From Bacteroidales bacterium (GTDB lineage Bacteria > Bacteroidota > Bacteroidia > Bacteroidales > Muribaculaceae): a DNA stretch of 54,831 nucleotides. How positions within the stretch are numbered: the stretch's first letter is position 1; each line of letters starts with the position of its first letter. The stretch lies in contig JAAVFJ010000018.1 in NCBI GenBank assembly GCA_014800845.1, positions 1 to 54,831 of the forward strand, read 5' to 3'. Shown in pieces: positions 9,091 through 17,556 of this stretch. Both the position numbers and the translations under genes were made by a program. The notes beneath the pieces were generated by a model. It worked only from the letters and a program-made list of their open reading frames with translations. It ran no database searches and was not told where the DNA came from.

Positions 9091-10194
9091 TTAAAGCTCT
9101 GCTTCCTTCAGCTTCTCGGCATTTTCAGCCACAGTGAGCTGGTCTATGCACTCCTGGATGTCGCCACCCATGAAGCCGGGCAGGTTGTAGATGGTGTAGC
9201 CGATGCGGTGGTCGGTGATGCGCCCCTGCGGGAAGTTGTAGGTGCGGATTTTGGCCGAGCGGTCGCCGGTGGAGACCATAGTCTTGCGGCGCGAAGCTAT
9301 ATCCTCGAGATATTTGCTGTGCTCCCTATCATAGATGAAGGTGCGCAGACGGCTCAGCGCGCGCTCCTTGTTCTTGGGCTGGTCGCGGGTTTCGGTACAT
9401 TCAATCAGAATCTCCTCCTCCTGGCCCGTGTTGGGGTTCTTCCAGGGGTAGCGCAGACGCACGCCGCTCTCCACCTTGTTCACATTCTGGCCGCCGGCAC
9501 CGCTGGAGCGGAAGGTGTCCCACTTGATGAGGCCTTCGTGAATCTCCACCTCAAACTCCTGAGCCTCGGGGAGAACGGCCACAGTGGCTGCCGAAGTGTG
9601 CACACGCCCCTGAGTCTCTGTGGAGGGTACACGCTGCACACGGTGCACACCGCTCTCATACTTCATGACGCCGTAGACACCGCTGCCCGTGAGCGAGAAG
9701 ATGATCTCCTTGAAGCCGCCGGCTGCACCCTCTGAAAATGAGGTTACGGCCAGCTGCCAGCCTTTGCGCTCGGCAAACTTCTCATACATCTTAAAGAGGT
9801 CGCCGGCAAAGAGGGCTGCCTCGTCGCCACCTGTGCCGCCACGTATCTCCACGATAGCGTTCTTCATGTCGTCGGGGTCTTCAGGAATGAGCATCAGCTT
9901 GATCTCCTGCTCCAGCTCGGGCAAGGCGGCTTTAGCCTCCTCCTGCTGTTGGCGAGCCATGGCAAGAATATCGGCATCGCTCTCCGAAGCCATCAGCTCC
10001 TTGGCCTCCTCAATGTCGCTCAGCATGCGGCGATAGCGTGAAGTGGCAGCAGTGAGCTTCTCCAGGTCGTGGTATTCCTTAGTGAGTCTTACGTATCTTG
10101 CCTGGTCGGCTATTACGGCCGGGTCAGTGATGAGAGTGCCTACCTCTTCAAAGCGGGCCTCTATTCCGTCAAGACGATTTAGCAGGGTGGACAT
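9091..10194 (-). CDS. prfA: PrfA: peptide chain release factor 1
   Basis: The 367-residue protein releases finished peptides at UAA and UAG. The GGQ loop (residues 234-236) that reaches the peptidyl-transferase centre is intact. The stop-codon recognition tripeptide is PST (190-192), where PAT or PVT is more usual. The start at 10194 ([10 protein letters not shown]) matches the family N terminus. The frame stays open 56 codons upstream, but that part shows no conservation with RF1. UAG is a working stop in this genome, for example for rsmG and the sulfatase gene. Confidence 0.96.
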   Translation of the reverse strand: MSTLLNRLDGIEARFEEVGTLITDPAVIADQARYVRLTKEYHDLEKLTAATSRYRRMLSDIEEAKELMASESDADILAMARQQQEEAKAALPELEQEIKLMLIPEDPDDMKNAIVEIRGGTGGDEAALFAGDLFKMYEKFAERKGWQLAVTSFSEGAAGGFKEIIFSLTGSGVYGVMKYESGVHRVQRVPSTETQGRVHTSAATVAVLPEAQEFEVEIHEGLIKWDTFRSSGAGGQNVNKVESGVRLRYPWKNPNTGQEEEILIECTETRDQPKNKERALSRLRTFIYDREHSKYLEDIASRRKTMVSTGDRSAKIRTYNFPQGRITDHRIGYTIYNLPGFMGGDIQECIDQLTVAENAEKLKEAEL

Positions 10195-10565
10195 AAATGT
10201 ATGAAAGGTTAATGTCTGTAAGATTCGCGTTTCCCGGAAACCACCGGAGCCAGTAGCGTAAGTAAGCCCGGAGACAGTGAGAGGAGTTCTCTCAGCGCCG
10301 AACCTCGCCGCCGGTACATCAGTCATCTCTCGCCGTGACTGCCGCCAAAGAGCTGCTAACACTTCCTCGCAGCAAGCGCGAACTTAATCAGTCATTGCCT
10401 GAGGCCGGGATGAGGCAGGCAATCGCTTCCTCGCTTCCTCGCAATCCGCAGCAGGCGCTGTTTTAGTAGTGCTCGCCGAGTGATGCCGTGGAGGGAACCG
10501 TCCGCTTCCTTGCAGCTTGCAGCCTGCAGCTCGCAGAGTGGGCAAACGCAATCAGGAAATTATAC
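10195..10565. other. Gene-free stretch between prfA and tRNA-Glu
   Basis: About 370 bases without a convincing gene. It is GC-rich and holds several imperfect copies of a cttcctcgca-type word near 10363, 10428 and 10503. No tRNA fold, RNase P or tmRNA signature was recognised. It may hold the prfA leader. Confidence 0.4.
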
Positions 10566-10611
10566 AAAAAAAGAAGACTCAAGGCATCTGCGGTTGCTTT
10601 TGCTTTGAGTC
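10566..10611 (-). terminator. Terminator after tRNA-Glu
   Basis: On the minus strand GACTCAAAGCA pairs with TGCCTTGAGTC and is followed by TTCTTTTTTT. It begins 8 bases past the tRNA 3' end. Confidence 0.85.
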
Positions 10612-10618
10612 TTTTTAG

Positions 10619-10690
10619 TAGCGAATCCGGGACTCGAACCCGAGTCTCCACCGTGAGAGGGTGGCGTGCTAACCGCTACACTAATTCGCC
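10619..10690 (-). tRNA. tRNA-Glu (CUC)
   Basis: A complete cloverleaf can be drawn. The acceptor is GGCGAAT/ATTCGCT with G1:U72 at the end. The anticodon stem CCACC/GGTGG closes the loop CTCTCAC, giving anticodon CTC. The T arm GGGTTCGAGTCCC is standard. The discriminator is A73 and CCA is not encoded. The next base upstream of the promoter-proximal end is free of other genes. Confidence 0.93.
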
Positions 10691-10732
10691 GTTATTGTCA
10701 TTTTCAAGTGTTCTTCCTTGTTTTTGACGTTG

Positions 10733-10764
10733 CAAAGTTACGGACTTTTCCTGAACTGACCAAA
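10733..10764 (-). promoter_or_regulatory. Promoter for tRNA-Glu
   Basis: Minus-strand TTTG (10764-10761) and TAACTTTG (10740-10733) are separated by 20 bases, a full match to the Bacteroidetes sigma-ABfr consensus, about 43 bases before the tRNA. Confidence 0.8.
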
Positions 10765-10834
10765 TATTTCGGCAACTTTTTTTGAAAAAATTTTTCGATT
10801 TACACCTATTCTGTTGATAGTCAGAGAAATAAAA

Positions 10835-11977
10835 TTAGCGAGAAAGTCTGCCATCAGAAGCGATTTTCAAGGGGGTTGAGGGGAAATCAGCCGATGTCAG
10901 GGTCTGAATCTGCTTAATCACCGCACCTGTAGCGTCGGGTTGAGGACCCTTTCCGAACTGCTGAATGAACGGATAAATCCTCCCGCCACCAAACGAACCG
11001 TCAGGATTCAGAGTGACCGTCACCACCGGAGCATGGCCATTCACCCCCTGCAGGTTTACGCGGAAAGGTGTGCAGAAGTTGCCGAGGCTGTATATCACCA
11101 GCCTCCCTTTGTAGAGTTCCATGGCGCGTGTCACGTGAGGTCCGTGGCCATACACCACATCCGCACCTGCATCGATAGCAGCGTGTGCAAACGCCTCCAC
11201 ATTGCCTCTCTTCTCATTGAAGCAGATTTCCATGGCGTGGGGCACATGGGTGTATTGCGCACCCTCAGCGCCACCGTGAAAGCTCACCACCACGAAGTCA
11301 CATTCCTTGGCAAGCTTTCTGACAGTGCTGCGCACCTCCTCCAGATTCATGATGCTGGGCGTGCCCTTGCTGTGGCCGAAAGCAGCGAATCCCACCTTGC
11401 GTCTATCCTTCTCGGCTATGGCAGTGCGGCAGCCGTCGCGTAACCCGGCATAGAGAAGTCCGTTTTCCTTCAGAGCCCTGCGCGTCGATTCAATCCCGGG
11501 AGCTCCGAAGTCATTAATGTGATTGTTGGCAATACCCACAAAGTCGATACCTGCATCAGTCAGGAGCCCTGCATAGCGTGTGGGGATACGGAATGCATAG
11601 CACAGTTCAGGGTCGTTGCACTCCTTCAGCTCCCCCTCCTCGTCGAGCAGCGTGCCCTCCAGGTTGCCGGCGGCGAAGTCGGCTCCCCGCAGAATCTCCT
11701 TCACGTGGTCGAAGAGATGTGCGCCATCATCCTACGGCAGAAATGCGCCGGGCTCCTCTTCGGGAAATGTGGTGCCGAGCATAATGTCCCCCACAAACGC
11801 CAGCGTAAGGGGAGCAGGGGAGGCCGGTTCACTATCTGCCGGTTCACTCCTGAGAGTGTCGGGCTGCAGGTGTGTGGTCTCTTGCGCAAAGGTGTCGGAA
11901 GTTGAGGTCTGACTGTTGTTGCAAGCCGCCAGAAGCGCGGCAAGCGAAATCAGCAGATAAATCTTTAATGTATTCAT
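10835..11977 (-). pseudogene. CapA-family lipoprotein gene interrupted by in-frame TAG
   Basis: The reading frame would encode 380 residues: a lipoprotein signal (LAALLAAC) followed by a CapA/PGA_cap domain. One TAG at 11734-11732 splits it into an 81-residue N-terminal part ending in GAFLP and a 289-residue part beginning after DDGAHLFDH. Both parts are in the same frame and the family motifs run straight across the stop: FVGDIMLGT before it, NLEGTLLDEEG, ANNHINDFG, YGHGPHVTR and YSLGNFCTPF after it. The interrupted codon lies just before the DDG motif, a variable position where CAG or AAG would be one base away. TAG terminates other genes here, so a true nonsense mutation is more likely than recoding. 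The downstream half could be re-initiated at GTG 11704 but would lack the signal and the first metal-binding motif. It overlaps the BASS gene by 4 bases. Confidence 0.85.
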
Positions 11978-12891
11978 GCTTTATGCTTCCGGCGGTGATA
12001 GTGCATCAGCTGATAGGAATTGACTATGTTGTGCCATGCCACGTAAGCAGCCGGAGCTATCGATGCCAAGGGGTCGAGGTAGGCGAGAGCGAGCCAAATG
12101 GCCAGCACGGTGTTCTTCTGTCCGAGCGACTGCCCGCCCGTGACCTTATCGCCGAAGCGGGCGCCAATCTGCCTGCCTATGATAAATTGTAATGAGCATG
12201 CACACCAGGAGCCCAGCAGCAGCCAGAAGATTTCTGTCAATCGGTCGGCGGAGAAGGTCTTGATGATAAAGCTCACCGACGAACCGACCACGATGAAGAG
12301 CGCTATGGCCCACAGATAAAACGAGATGCTCTGAGAGCGGGCTATGGCGTCATGCACTCGCGGGGCGCAGAACTTGAGCAGCATCGCTGTGATGATAGGC
12401 AGAAGCAGCAGGGGCATGACCGACTTGCAAATCTTGCAGAAGGAATCGATAAACGTAAGCTCCGGATGCACACCGATGGCGGCAAGGATGACAGGGCCGA
12501 GGCAGGCTACCACGATGTTGCAGAGCAGCGAATAGGTGGCTACCTTAGTGATGCTGCCTCCGAGCATACCGGTGATGACTGGAGCCGCCGTAGCTGTGGG
12601 CACGAATATGCAGATGAATACGCCTGTAGCCACAACAGATCCCAGCGGCAGCAGCGCTGCATATGCTACCCCGGCCAGAAGCATCTGAGCTGCCAGCAGA
12701 CACCACTGGAATTTGCCTACCTTTAGGTCTCTTGGCTCAAGGCGGCAATAGGTGATGGTGAGCATAAGGAAGATGAGGTAAGGGGAGAGCACGGTGAGGT
12801 GCCCCATCCATTTATAGAAAATGACACCCCCCGCCATAGCAATCGGGAGCATCCAGTCCTTGATGCGTTGACGTAACTCAGCGTTCAGCAT
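11974..12891 (-). CDS. BASS-family (bile acid:sodium symporter-like) transporter
   Basis: The 305-residue membrane protein has about nine or ten hydrophobic helices. It shares features with bile acid:sodium symporter-like (BASS) proteins, including PTATAAPVITG near 105 and the C-terminal GQKNTVLAIWLALAYLDP segment with AAYVAWHNIVNSYQL. The substrate cannot be read from the sequence, and bile acid is only a family name. I chose ATG at 12891; a GTG two codons upstream is also possible. It follows luxS by 12 bases and overlaps the broken capA gene by 4 (ATGA). The operon position suggests a link to methionine or AI-2 recycling products, but this is inference. Confidence 0.8.
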   Translation of the reverse strand: MLNAELRQRIKDWMLPIAMAGGVIFYKWMGHLTVLSPYLIFLMLTITYCRLEPRDLKVGKFQWCLLAAQMLLAGVAYAALLPLGSVVATGVFICIFVPTATAAPVITGMLGGSITKVATYSLLCNIVVACLGPVILAAIGVHPELTFIDSFCKICKSVMPLLLLPIITAMLLKFCAPRVHDAIARSQSISFYLWAIALFIVVGSSVSFIIKTFSADRLTEIFWLLLGSWCACSLQFIIGRQIGARFGDKVTGGQSLGQKNTVLAIWLALAYLDPLASIAPAAYVAWHNIVNSYQLMHYHRRKHKA

Positions 12892-12903
12892 ACACACTAT
12901 TTA

Positions 12904-13380
12904 TTAGTCCGGATACACCAGTGGGCAATCCTCAGCTTTCAGCACGCTCAGATAGCGCTTGGCCACAATGCGGGCTTCAGGCAGGTTCATGAGCAGATAG
13001 TTGCCGCAATCGCGCGGGGTGGCACCGGGAACCTGACCTTCGTAGTCGCTGATGAACTCAAACACACGGATAAGCAGTCGGCGCACCTCGTCGGGGGTGG
13101 GCTCACCCTTGACTATCAGATAATTGCCGGTACAGCAGCCCATCGGGCCCCAGTAGACTATCCGGTCCTTCCACTCGCTGTCGTTGCGCAGGAAGGTGGC
13201 TGCCAGGTGCTCAATGGCGTGGAGTGCAGGGATAGAGAGTGCCGGCTCGCGGTTGGGGGCAGTCATGCGGCAATCGAAGGTAGTGAGCCTTTGGTCGCCG
13301 GGCAGAGAGTCGATGCGGCTGACATAGACCCCCGGTATAAGCACCAGGTGGTTAATGGTAAATGAGGGAATCTTTTCCAT
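12904..13380 (-). CDS. luxS: LuxS: S-ribosylhomocysteine lyase
   Basis: The 158-residue enzyme splits S-ribosylhomocysteine into homocysteine and DPD, the precursor of autoinducer-2. The metal-binding HAIEH (His54, Glu57, His58), the catalytic cysteine in GPMGCCTG (81-83) and the metal Cys125 in DCGNY are all present. It lies 6 bases after pfs, which makes its substrate. Confidence 0.97.
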   Translation of the reverse strand: MEKIPSFTINHLVLIPGVYVSRIDSLPGDQRLTTFDCRMTAPNREPALSIPALHAIEHLAATFLRNDSEWKDRIVYWGPMGCCTGNYLIVKGEPTPDEVRRLLIRVFEFISDYEGQVPGATPRDCGNYLLMNLPEARIVAKRYLSVLKAEDCPLVYPD

Positions 13381-13386
13381 AATCTA

Positions 13387-14076
13387 TCAGAGAGCAGAGA
13401 GGATAGCAGTGAGGGCCTTGAAGGTCTCAGCCGGAGCGTCAGTCCAGAAATTCTGATACTGGCTGATGTTGTCCTCCTGGCCTGGAGTGTCGGAGATGGC
13501 GCGAATGATGCCGAAGGGCACCTTCTTGAGCGTGCACACCTGAGCTATGGCAGCGCTCTCCATGTCCACGGCAAGCGCCTCGGGGAACTCCGCCTTGATG
13601 CAGGCTACCTCCTCCTCCTTAGAGATGAACTTGTCGCCGCTGCAGATCAGTCCGTAGCGATACTTGCTGTCGTCGGGGAGAACACTCTGGGCAGTCTCCA
13701 CCATCTTCTGCCAGGGGAGCAGGAACTTATCCAGCCCGGCAGCAGCGCCATACTCAGTGCCGGGACCGCACCACACGTCGTGATACGCAACCTCGGTAGC
13801 CACCAGCAGGTCAAGCACATGCATAGAGGGGTCAGCTCCGCCTGCCACACCCGAATTAATCACGCAGTCAGGGCTGAAATTGTCGATAAGCGAGAGAGTG
13901 CCGATGGCAGCGTTGACCTTGCCTATGCCACACTGCACCACCACCACGGCATGACGCCCTATGGTGCCGGTATGAAATTCATAGTCATTTATGACCTCAG
14001 GCTTGCCACTGTTTTCCAGCAGCGGGAGAAGCAGCTCAAGCTCCTTGCGCATAGCTACTATGAGACCTATTATCAT
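13387..14076 (-). CDS. mtnN: Pfs/MtnN: MTA/SAH nucleosidase
   Basis: The 229-residue enzyme removes adenine from S-adenosylhomocysteine and methylthioadenosine, feeding LuxS. Starting at 14076 gives MIIGLIVAMRKE and puts the catalytic Glu at position 12, as in the E. coli enzyme. The purine-binding VDMESAA and the catalytic Asp in ISDTPG are seen near the C terminus. The frame is open 15 codons further upstream but that stretch overlaps the promoter. It leads the pfs-luxS-BASS-capA operon. Confidence 0.95.
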   Translation of the reverse strand: MIIGLIVAMRKELELLLPLLENSGKPEVINDYEFHTGTIGRHAVVVVQCGIGKVNAAIGTLSLIDNFSPDCVINSGVAGGADPSMHVLDLLVATEVAYHDVWCGPGTEYGAAAGLDKFLLPWQKMVETAQSVLPDDSKYRYGLICSGDKFISKEEEVACIKAEFPEALAVDMESAAIAQVCTLKKVPFGIIRAISDTPGQEDNISQYQNFWTDAPAETFKALTAILSAL

Positions 14077-14118
14077 TTTGATTTCTTTATATATGTGGGT
14101 TTCTAACTTTTCTGACCA

Positions 14119-14148
14119 CAAAATTACTAATTATCACACTAACCTCAA
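14119..14148 (-). promoter_or_regulatory. Promoter for pfs operon
   Basis: Minus-strand TTG (14148-14146) and TAATTTTG (14126-14119) are 19 bases apart. The -7 box is about 43 bases before the pfs ATG. Confidence 0.65.
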
Positions 14149-14170
14149 TGCTTGTTTCAGATTATTTCAC

Positions 14171-14178
14171 TATTTTTG
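14171..14178 (+). promoter_or_regulatory. -7 box for the YrdC/Sua5 gene
   Basis: TATTTTTG followed by CG fits the -7 consensus and lies 25 bases before the ATG at 14204. It is divergent from the pfs promoter, and the two are separated by about 45 bases. Confidence 0.55.
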
Positions 14179-14203
14179 CGCTATAAATCTTGATTATACG
14201 CTA

Positions 14204-14812
14204 ATGGATACGATAAAGATATGGAGCGACAACCCTTCTGACTCGCAGCTCGCCGAAATTGTCTCTGTGCTTCAGGGGGGAGGAGTGATTATTTACCCCA
14301 CCGACACTGTCTACGCTCTTGGCTGCGACGCCCTTAACCCTAAGGCTGTGGAGGCCATCTGCAGAATTAAGGGTCTGAACCCGGCTAAGAACAATCTCTC
14401 GATAGTCTGTGCCGACATTTCGCAGGCTGCCGAGTATGCGCGCATTGACAACGCTGTCTACAAGCTGATGAAGGAGAACACCCCCGGGCCTGTCACCTTT
14501 CTGCTGAAGGCTCTCAATTCGCTGCCTAAGGCCTTTAAAGGGAGAAAGATAGTGGGCGTGCGTATCCCTGACTGTCAGACAGCGCGAGCCATAGTGCAGA
14601 AGCTGGAGCAGCCGCTGCTCACCACCTCCATAGCTCTCGATGACGATGACTACAGCCAGAACCCCGAGCTGATAGCCGAGGCTTACGAGGGTATGGCGGA
14701 GCTGATGGTCGACGGGGGAGAAGGACAGACCGAGCTCTCCACAATAGTAGACTGCACAGGCCGTGAACCCGAAATAATCCGCGAGGGCAAAGGGCAGATA
14801 GAGCTCTACTGA
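14204..14812 (+). CDS. Sua5/YrdC: threonylcarbamoyl-AMP synthase
   Basis: The 202-residue protein is a single YrdC domain. Such enzymes make threonylcarbamoyl-AMP for the t6A37 modification of ANN-decoding tRNAs. Visible motifs are VIIYPTDTVYALGCD, RIKGLNPAKN, PGPVTFLLK and VGVRIPDC. The C-terminal Sua5 domain of longer family members is missing, so TsaC/YciO-like is an equally fair name. The chosen ATG follows the promoter at 14171; the frame is open upstream but crosses the divergent promoter region. Confidence 0.9.
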   Translation: MDTIKIWSDNPSDSQLAEIVSVLQGGGVIIYPTDTVYALGCDALNPKAVEAICRIKGLNPAKNNLSIVCADISQAAEYARIDNAVYKLMKENTPGPVTFLLKALNSLPKAFKGRKIVGVRIPDCQTARAIVQKLEQPLLTTSIALDDDDYSQNPELIAEAYEGMAELMVDGGEGQTELSTIVDCTGREPEIIREGKGQIELY

Positions 14813-14842
14813 GGAAAGGCTCTAAAAATATTGTAAAAAAGT

Positions 14843-14873
14843 TTTGGCTGTACATTTATTCTTAGTAATTTTG
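14843..14873 (+). promoter_or_regulatory. Promoter for mdh
   Basis: TTTG (14843-14846) and TAATTTTG (14866-14873) are 19 bases apart, a full match to the Bacteroidetes consensus, leaving an untranslated leader of roughly 90 bases before mdh. Confidence 0.7.
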
Positions 14874-14968
14874 CAGCGAAGAAATAATCGTGGCGCACCG
14901 CTCGCGAGCCGGGCACATGATTGCTTAACCTGAATTATATACCATAACCCAATAACATTAAAACAGCA

Positions 14969-15898
14969 ATGTCAAAAGTAACAGTTGTAGGCGCCGGCAA
15001 CGTAGGCGCAACAGCAGCCAATGTAATCGCTATCCGCGAAGTGGCTGACGAGGTTGTAATGATTGATATCAAGGAAGGCGTATCCGAAGGCAAGGCCATG
15101 GATATGATGCAGACTGCCAACCTCCTTGACATGAATACCCGCATCTCCGGCGTGACCAACGACTATAAGGCTACCGAAGGCTCCGACGTAGTAGTAATCA
15201 CCAGCGGTATCCCCCGCAAGCCCGGCATGACTCGCGAAGAGCTCATCGGTGTGAACGCAGGCATCGTGAAGCAGGTGACTGAAAGTGTGCTTGCTCACAG
15301 CCCCAATGCCATCATCATCTGCGTGTCTAACCCCATGGACACCATGACCTATCTTATCCACAAGATTTCCGGTCTCCCCAAGAACCGCATCATCGGCATG
15401 GGTGGCGCTCTCGACTCTTCACGCTTCAAATACTATCTGAGCAAGGCTCTCAACGCTAACCCCAACGAAATCGAAGGCTTCGTAATCGGCGGCCACGGCG
15501 ACACTACCATGATTCCCATGAAGCGTTTCGCTGCTTACCGCGGTGTGCCCGCTGCATCACTCATGTCCGCTGAGACTCTCGACAAGGTAGCTGCCGACAC
15601 TATGGTAGGTGGTGCTACTCTCACCAAGCTTCTCGGCACCAGCGCATGGTATGCTCCCGGTGCTGCCACTGCTGAAGTGGTTGAGGCTATCCTCCACGAC
15701 CAGAAGTGCATGATTCCCTGCTCTGCTCTGCTCGACGGCGAGTATGGCGAGAAGGACCTCTGCATCGGTGTGCCCTGTCTGCTCGGCAAGAACGGTATCG
15801 AGAAAATCATCGAACTCGACCTCAACGACGAGGAAAAGGCTCTCTTCGCCAAGAGCGCCGAGGCTGTGCGCAAGACTAACGCAGCTCTCCCCCTCTAA
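14969..15898 (+). CDS. mdh: Malate dehydrogenase
   Basis: The 309-residue NAD-dependent enzyme interconverts malate and oxaloacetate. It is of the LDH-like type found in Bacteroidetes. The NAD-binding GAGNVG is at 8-13. The substrate loop RKPGMTREEL has the malate-type Arg, and the catalytic His is in GGHGDTTMIP. It has its own promoter and terminator and is followed by an unrelated gene. Codon use is strongly biased, consistent with high expression. Confidence 0.97.
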   Translation: MSKVTVVGAGNVGATAANVIAIREVADEVVMIDIKEGVSEGKAMDMMQTANLLDMNTRISGVTNDYKATEGSDVVVITSGIPRKPGMTREELIGVNAGIVKQVTESVLAHSPNAIIICVSNPMDTMTYLIHKISGLPKNRIIGMGGALDSSRFKYYLSKALNANPNEIEGFVIGGHGDTTMIPMKRFAAYRGVPAASLMSAETLDKVAADTMVGGATLTKLLGTSAWYAPGAATAEVVEAILHDQKCMIPCSALLDGEYGEKDLCIGVPCLLGKNGIEKIIELDLNDEEKALFAKSAEAVRKTNAALPL

Positions 15899-15923
15899 TC
15901 TGCCGTAGACGCAACGAACATAA

Positions 15924-15968
15924 CTGCCCTGCCAGGTGTTAAAACTTTGGCGGGGCAGCCTTATTTTG
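15924..15968 (+). terminator. mdh terminator
   Basis: CTGCCCTGCC (15924-15933) pairs with GGCGGGGCAG (15949-15958) and is followed by CCTTATTTTG. Confidence 0.85.
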
Positions 15969-16001
15969 TCCTGCATGTCAGTAACTCAAAATACCCAAAT
16001 T

Positions 16002-16529
16002 ATGACCCTCAAACAGATAGACCCCAACAAGATTGACGGCAACTTTATAAAAATGATAGGCCAGGACTGGATGCTCGTGACCTCAGGCACTATGGAATCA
16101 TTCAACATGATGACTGCCTCATGGGGCTTCGCCGGCTACATGTGGGGACTCCCCGCAACCTCCATCTTCGTGCGCCCCACTCGCTACACCAAGGAATTCA
16201 TAGACCGCACAAACTCCTACACCCTCTCATTCTTCCCCGACAAGTATAAGAAGATTCTGACCGAGCTCGGCACCAAGAGCGGCCACGACATGGACAAGAT
16301 GAAGAAGAGCGGACTGACCCCCATTCAGCTCCCCACCGGCGACATAACCTTTCAGGAGGCTACGCTCACCATCGTCTGCCACGTGATGTATAAGTCACCG
16401 CTGCAGGAGTCCGGCTTCGTGGACAACACCGTGATGCCCAAGTGGTATCCGAAGGGAGCCACCGACCTGCACACTCAGTACATAGGCCAGATTGTAGGAG
16501 CATTCGCCCCAAAGACAGGTCTCTTCTAA
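16002..16529 (+). CDS. Flavin-reductase-like domain protein
   Basis: The 175-residue protein resembles the flavin reductase-like / flavoredoxin family that binds FMN in a split barrel. DWMLVTSGTMESFNMMTASW matches the family opening, followed by IFVRPTRYT and YTLSFFPD. Bacteroidales have several paralogues whose electron partners are not known. I chose the ATG at 16002 because it gives the usual short N terminus; an ATG at 15975 is possible but lies inside the mdh terminator tail. Confidence 0.85.
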   Translation: MTLKQIDPNKIDGNFIKMIGQDWMLVTSGTMESFNMMTASWGFAGYMWGLPATSIFVRPTRYTKEFIDRTNSYTLSFFPDKYKKILTELGTKSGHDMDKMKKSGLTPIQLPTGDITFQEATLTIVCHVMYKSPLQESGFVDNTVMPKWYPKGATDLHTQYIGQIVGAFAPKTGLF

Positions 16530-16548
16530 GGATTTGTATATAAGAAAG

Positions 16549-16593
16549 TTAACCGCAAGTCGGGGGTTCCCGGTTTGCGGCTAATTAGTTTTA
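16549..16593 (+). terminator. Terminator between flavin reductase and queE
   Basis: TAACCGCAA (from 16550) pairs with TTTGCGGCTA (16573-16582), with an inner GGGGGTTCCC, followed by TTAGTTTTA. It serves two convergent genes. Confidence 0.7.
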
Positions 16594-16609
16594 TGGAGGT
16601 GAGCGGGGA

Positions 16610-17221
16610 TTACTCTATACCCAGCTTGCGGTGGAGTTGCACAGAGAGACGCCAGCGGGGGTCAGCGAGCACACGTGCCACGGTGCGCTTCTCGTTGGCC
16701 TCAGCCTCGGCACTGTCGGCCACCCAGCAGGGTTGCAGAAACATGAGAGTGTTGCTCCCCACTTGCGGCAGATGGAAATAGGGCTCCAGGTCCTGGCCTA
16801 TGTCCACCACCTTCACCTCGTCGGCGCGCTGCAGACGCAGATTTGCTGCCTCGGCGGCAGAAGAGGGGAGAGTCATGCCGAATTTGGGCGAGAGAGTGAC
16901 CCAGTCAATCATGGCGGGCAGAGGGCGAGTGCCATTGGTTTCGATGGCTATCTTCTTGCCGGTGCCTATGTGTAGGGTGTGTATAAACGCCTCGTCAATC
17001 CAGAGCGAGGGCTCACCACCCGTCAGGATTATCCACTCGCAGGGATAAGTGTTGATGTAAGCCACAATCTCCGAATCTGTCATCTCCACGCCGTCGGCAT
17101 GGTCAGTGTCGCAGAAAGTGCAGCGCAGGTTGCAGCCGCTGAAGCGCACGAACACAGCGGGAACACCCGTGTGGGCACCCTCCCCCTGCAGCGAATAGAA
17201 AATCTCCTTTATCCGCTTCAT
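16610..17221 (-). CDS. queE: QueE: 7-carboxy-7-deazaguanine synthase
   Basis: The 203-residue radical SAM enzyme contracts carboxytetrahydropterin to CDG in queuosine synthesis. The cluster motif is CNLRCTFC (Cys30, Cys34, Cys37), a CxxxCxxC. FYSLQGEGAHTG at the N terminus and ILTGGEPSL are diagnostic. It is the last gene of queF-queC-queD-queE, 2 bases after queD. Confidence 0.96.
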   Translation of the reverse strand: MKRIKEIFYSLQGEGAHTGVPAVFVRFSGCNLRCTFCDTDHADGVEMTDSEIVAYINTYPCEWIILTGGEPSLWIDEAFIHTLHIGTGKKIAIETNGTRPLPAMIDWVTLSPKFGMTLPSSAAEAANLRLQRADEVKVVDIGQDLEPYFHLPQVGSNTLMFLQPCWVADSAEAEANEKRTVARVLADPRWRLSVQLHRKLGIE

Positions 17222-17223
17222 AG

Positions 17224-17556
17224 TCAGTCTCTTTCGTAGATGGCGCTGTTCCCCTCGCTCTCCTGCACCTCACAGCGGAAACAATTGGCTACATTCTCCA
17301 CCACCCAGCGGGCTATGTTTTCAGCCGTAGGGTTGAAGGGGAGCACATCATTGAGCACAGTGTGGTCCAGCTTCCCCAGGATATTCTCCTTGATATGCGT
17401 GAAGTCAGTGACCATCCCGTCGGCGTTGAGCTTCCGGGACTTGCACTCTATCGTGATAATCCAGTTGTGGCCATGCAGCGAGGTGCATTTACTCTCGTAT
17501 GACAGGCAAAGTCTGTGGGCTGCAGATACTTCCAGTCGTTTCTTAACGTAATACAT
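17224..17556 (-). CDS. queD: QueD: 6-carboxytetrahydropterin synthase
   Basis: The 110-residue protein makes 6-carboxytetrahydropterin from dihydroneopterin triphosphate. The zinc ligands His14, His28 and His30 and catalytic Cys24 (CTSLHGHNW) are in place. It shares one base with the queC stop (TGATG), so translation is probably coupled. Confidence 0.95.
   Translation of the reverse strand: MYYVKKRLEVSAAHRLCLSYESKCTSLHGHNWIITIECKSRKLNADGMVTDFTHIKENILGKLDHTVLNDVLPFNPTAENIARWVVENVANCFRCEVQESEGNSAIYERD

Noticed and set aside
10835..11977. TAG recoded as an amino acid
   Set aside because: rsmG, the sulfatase gene and others end at TAG, RF1 is present, and no suppressor tRNA is seen.
14204..14812. 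Start at 13991, 71 codons further upstream
   Set aside because: That part overlaps pfs and the divergent promoters and does not match the YrdC family.
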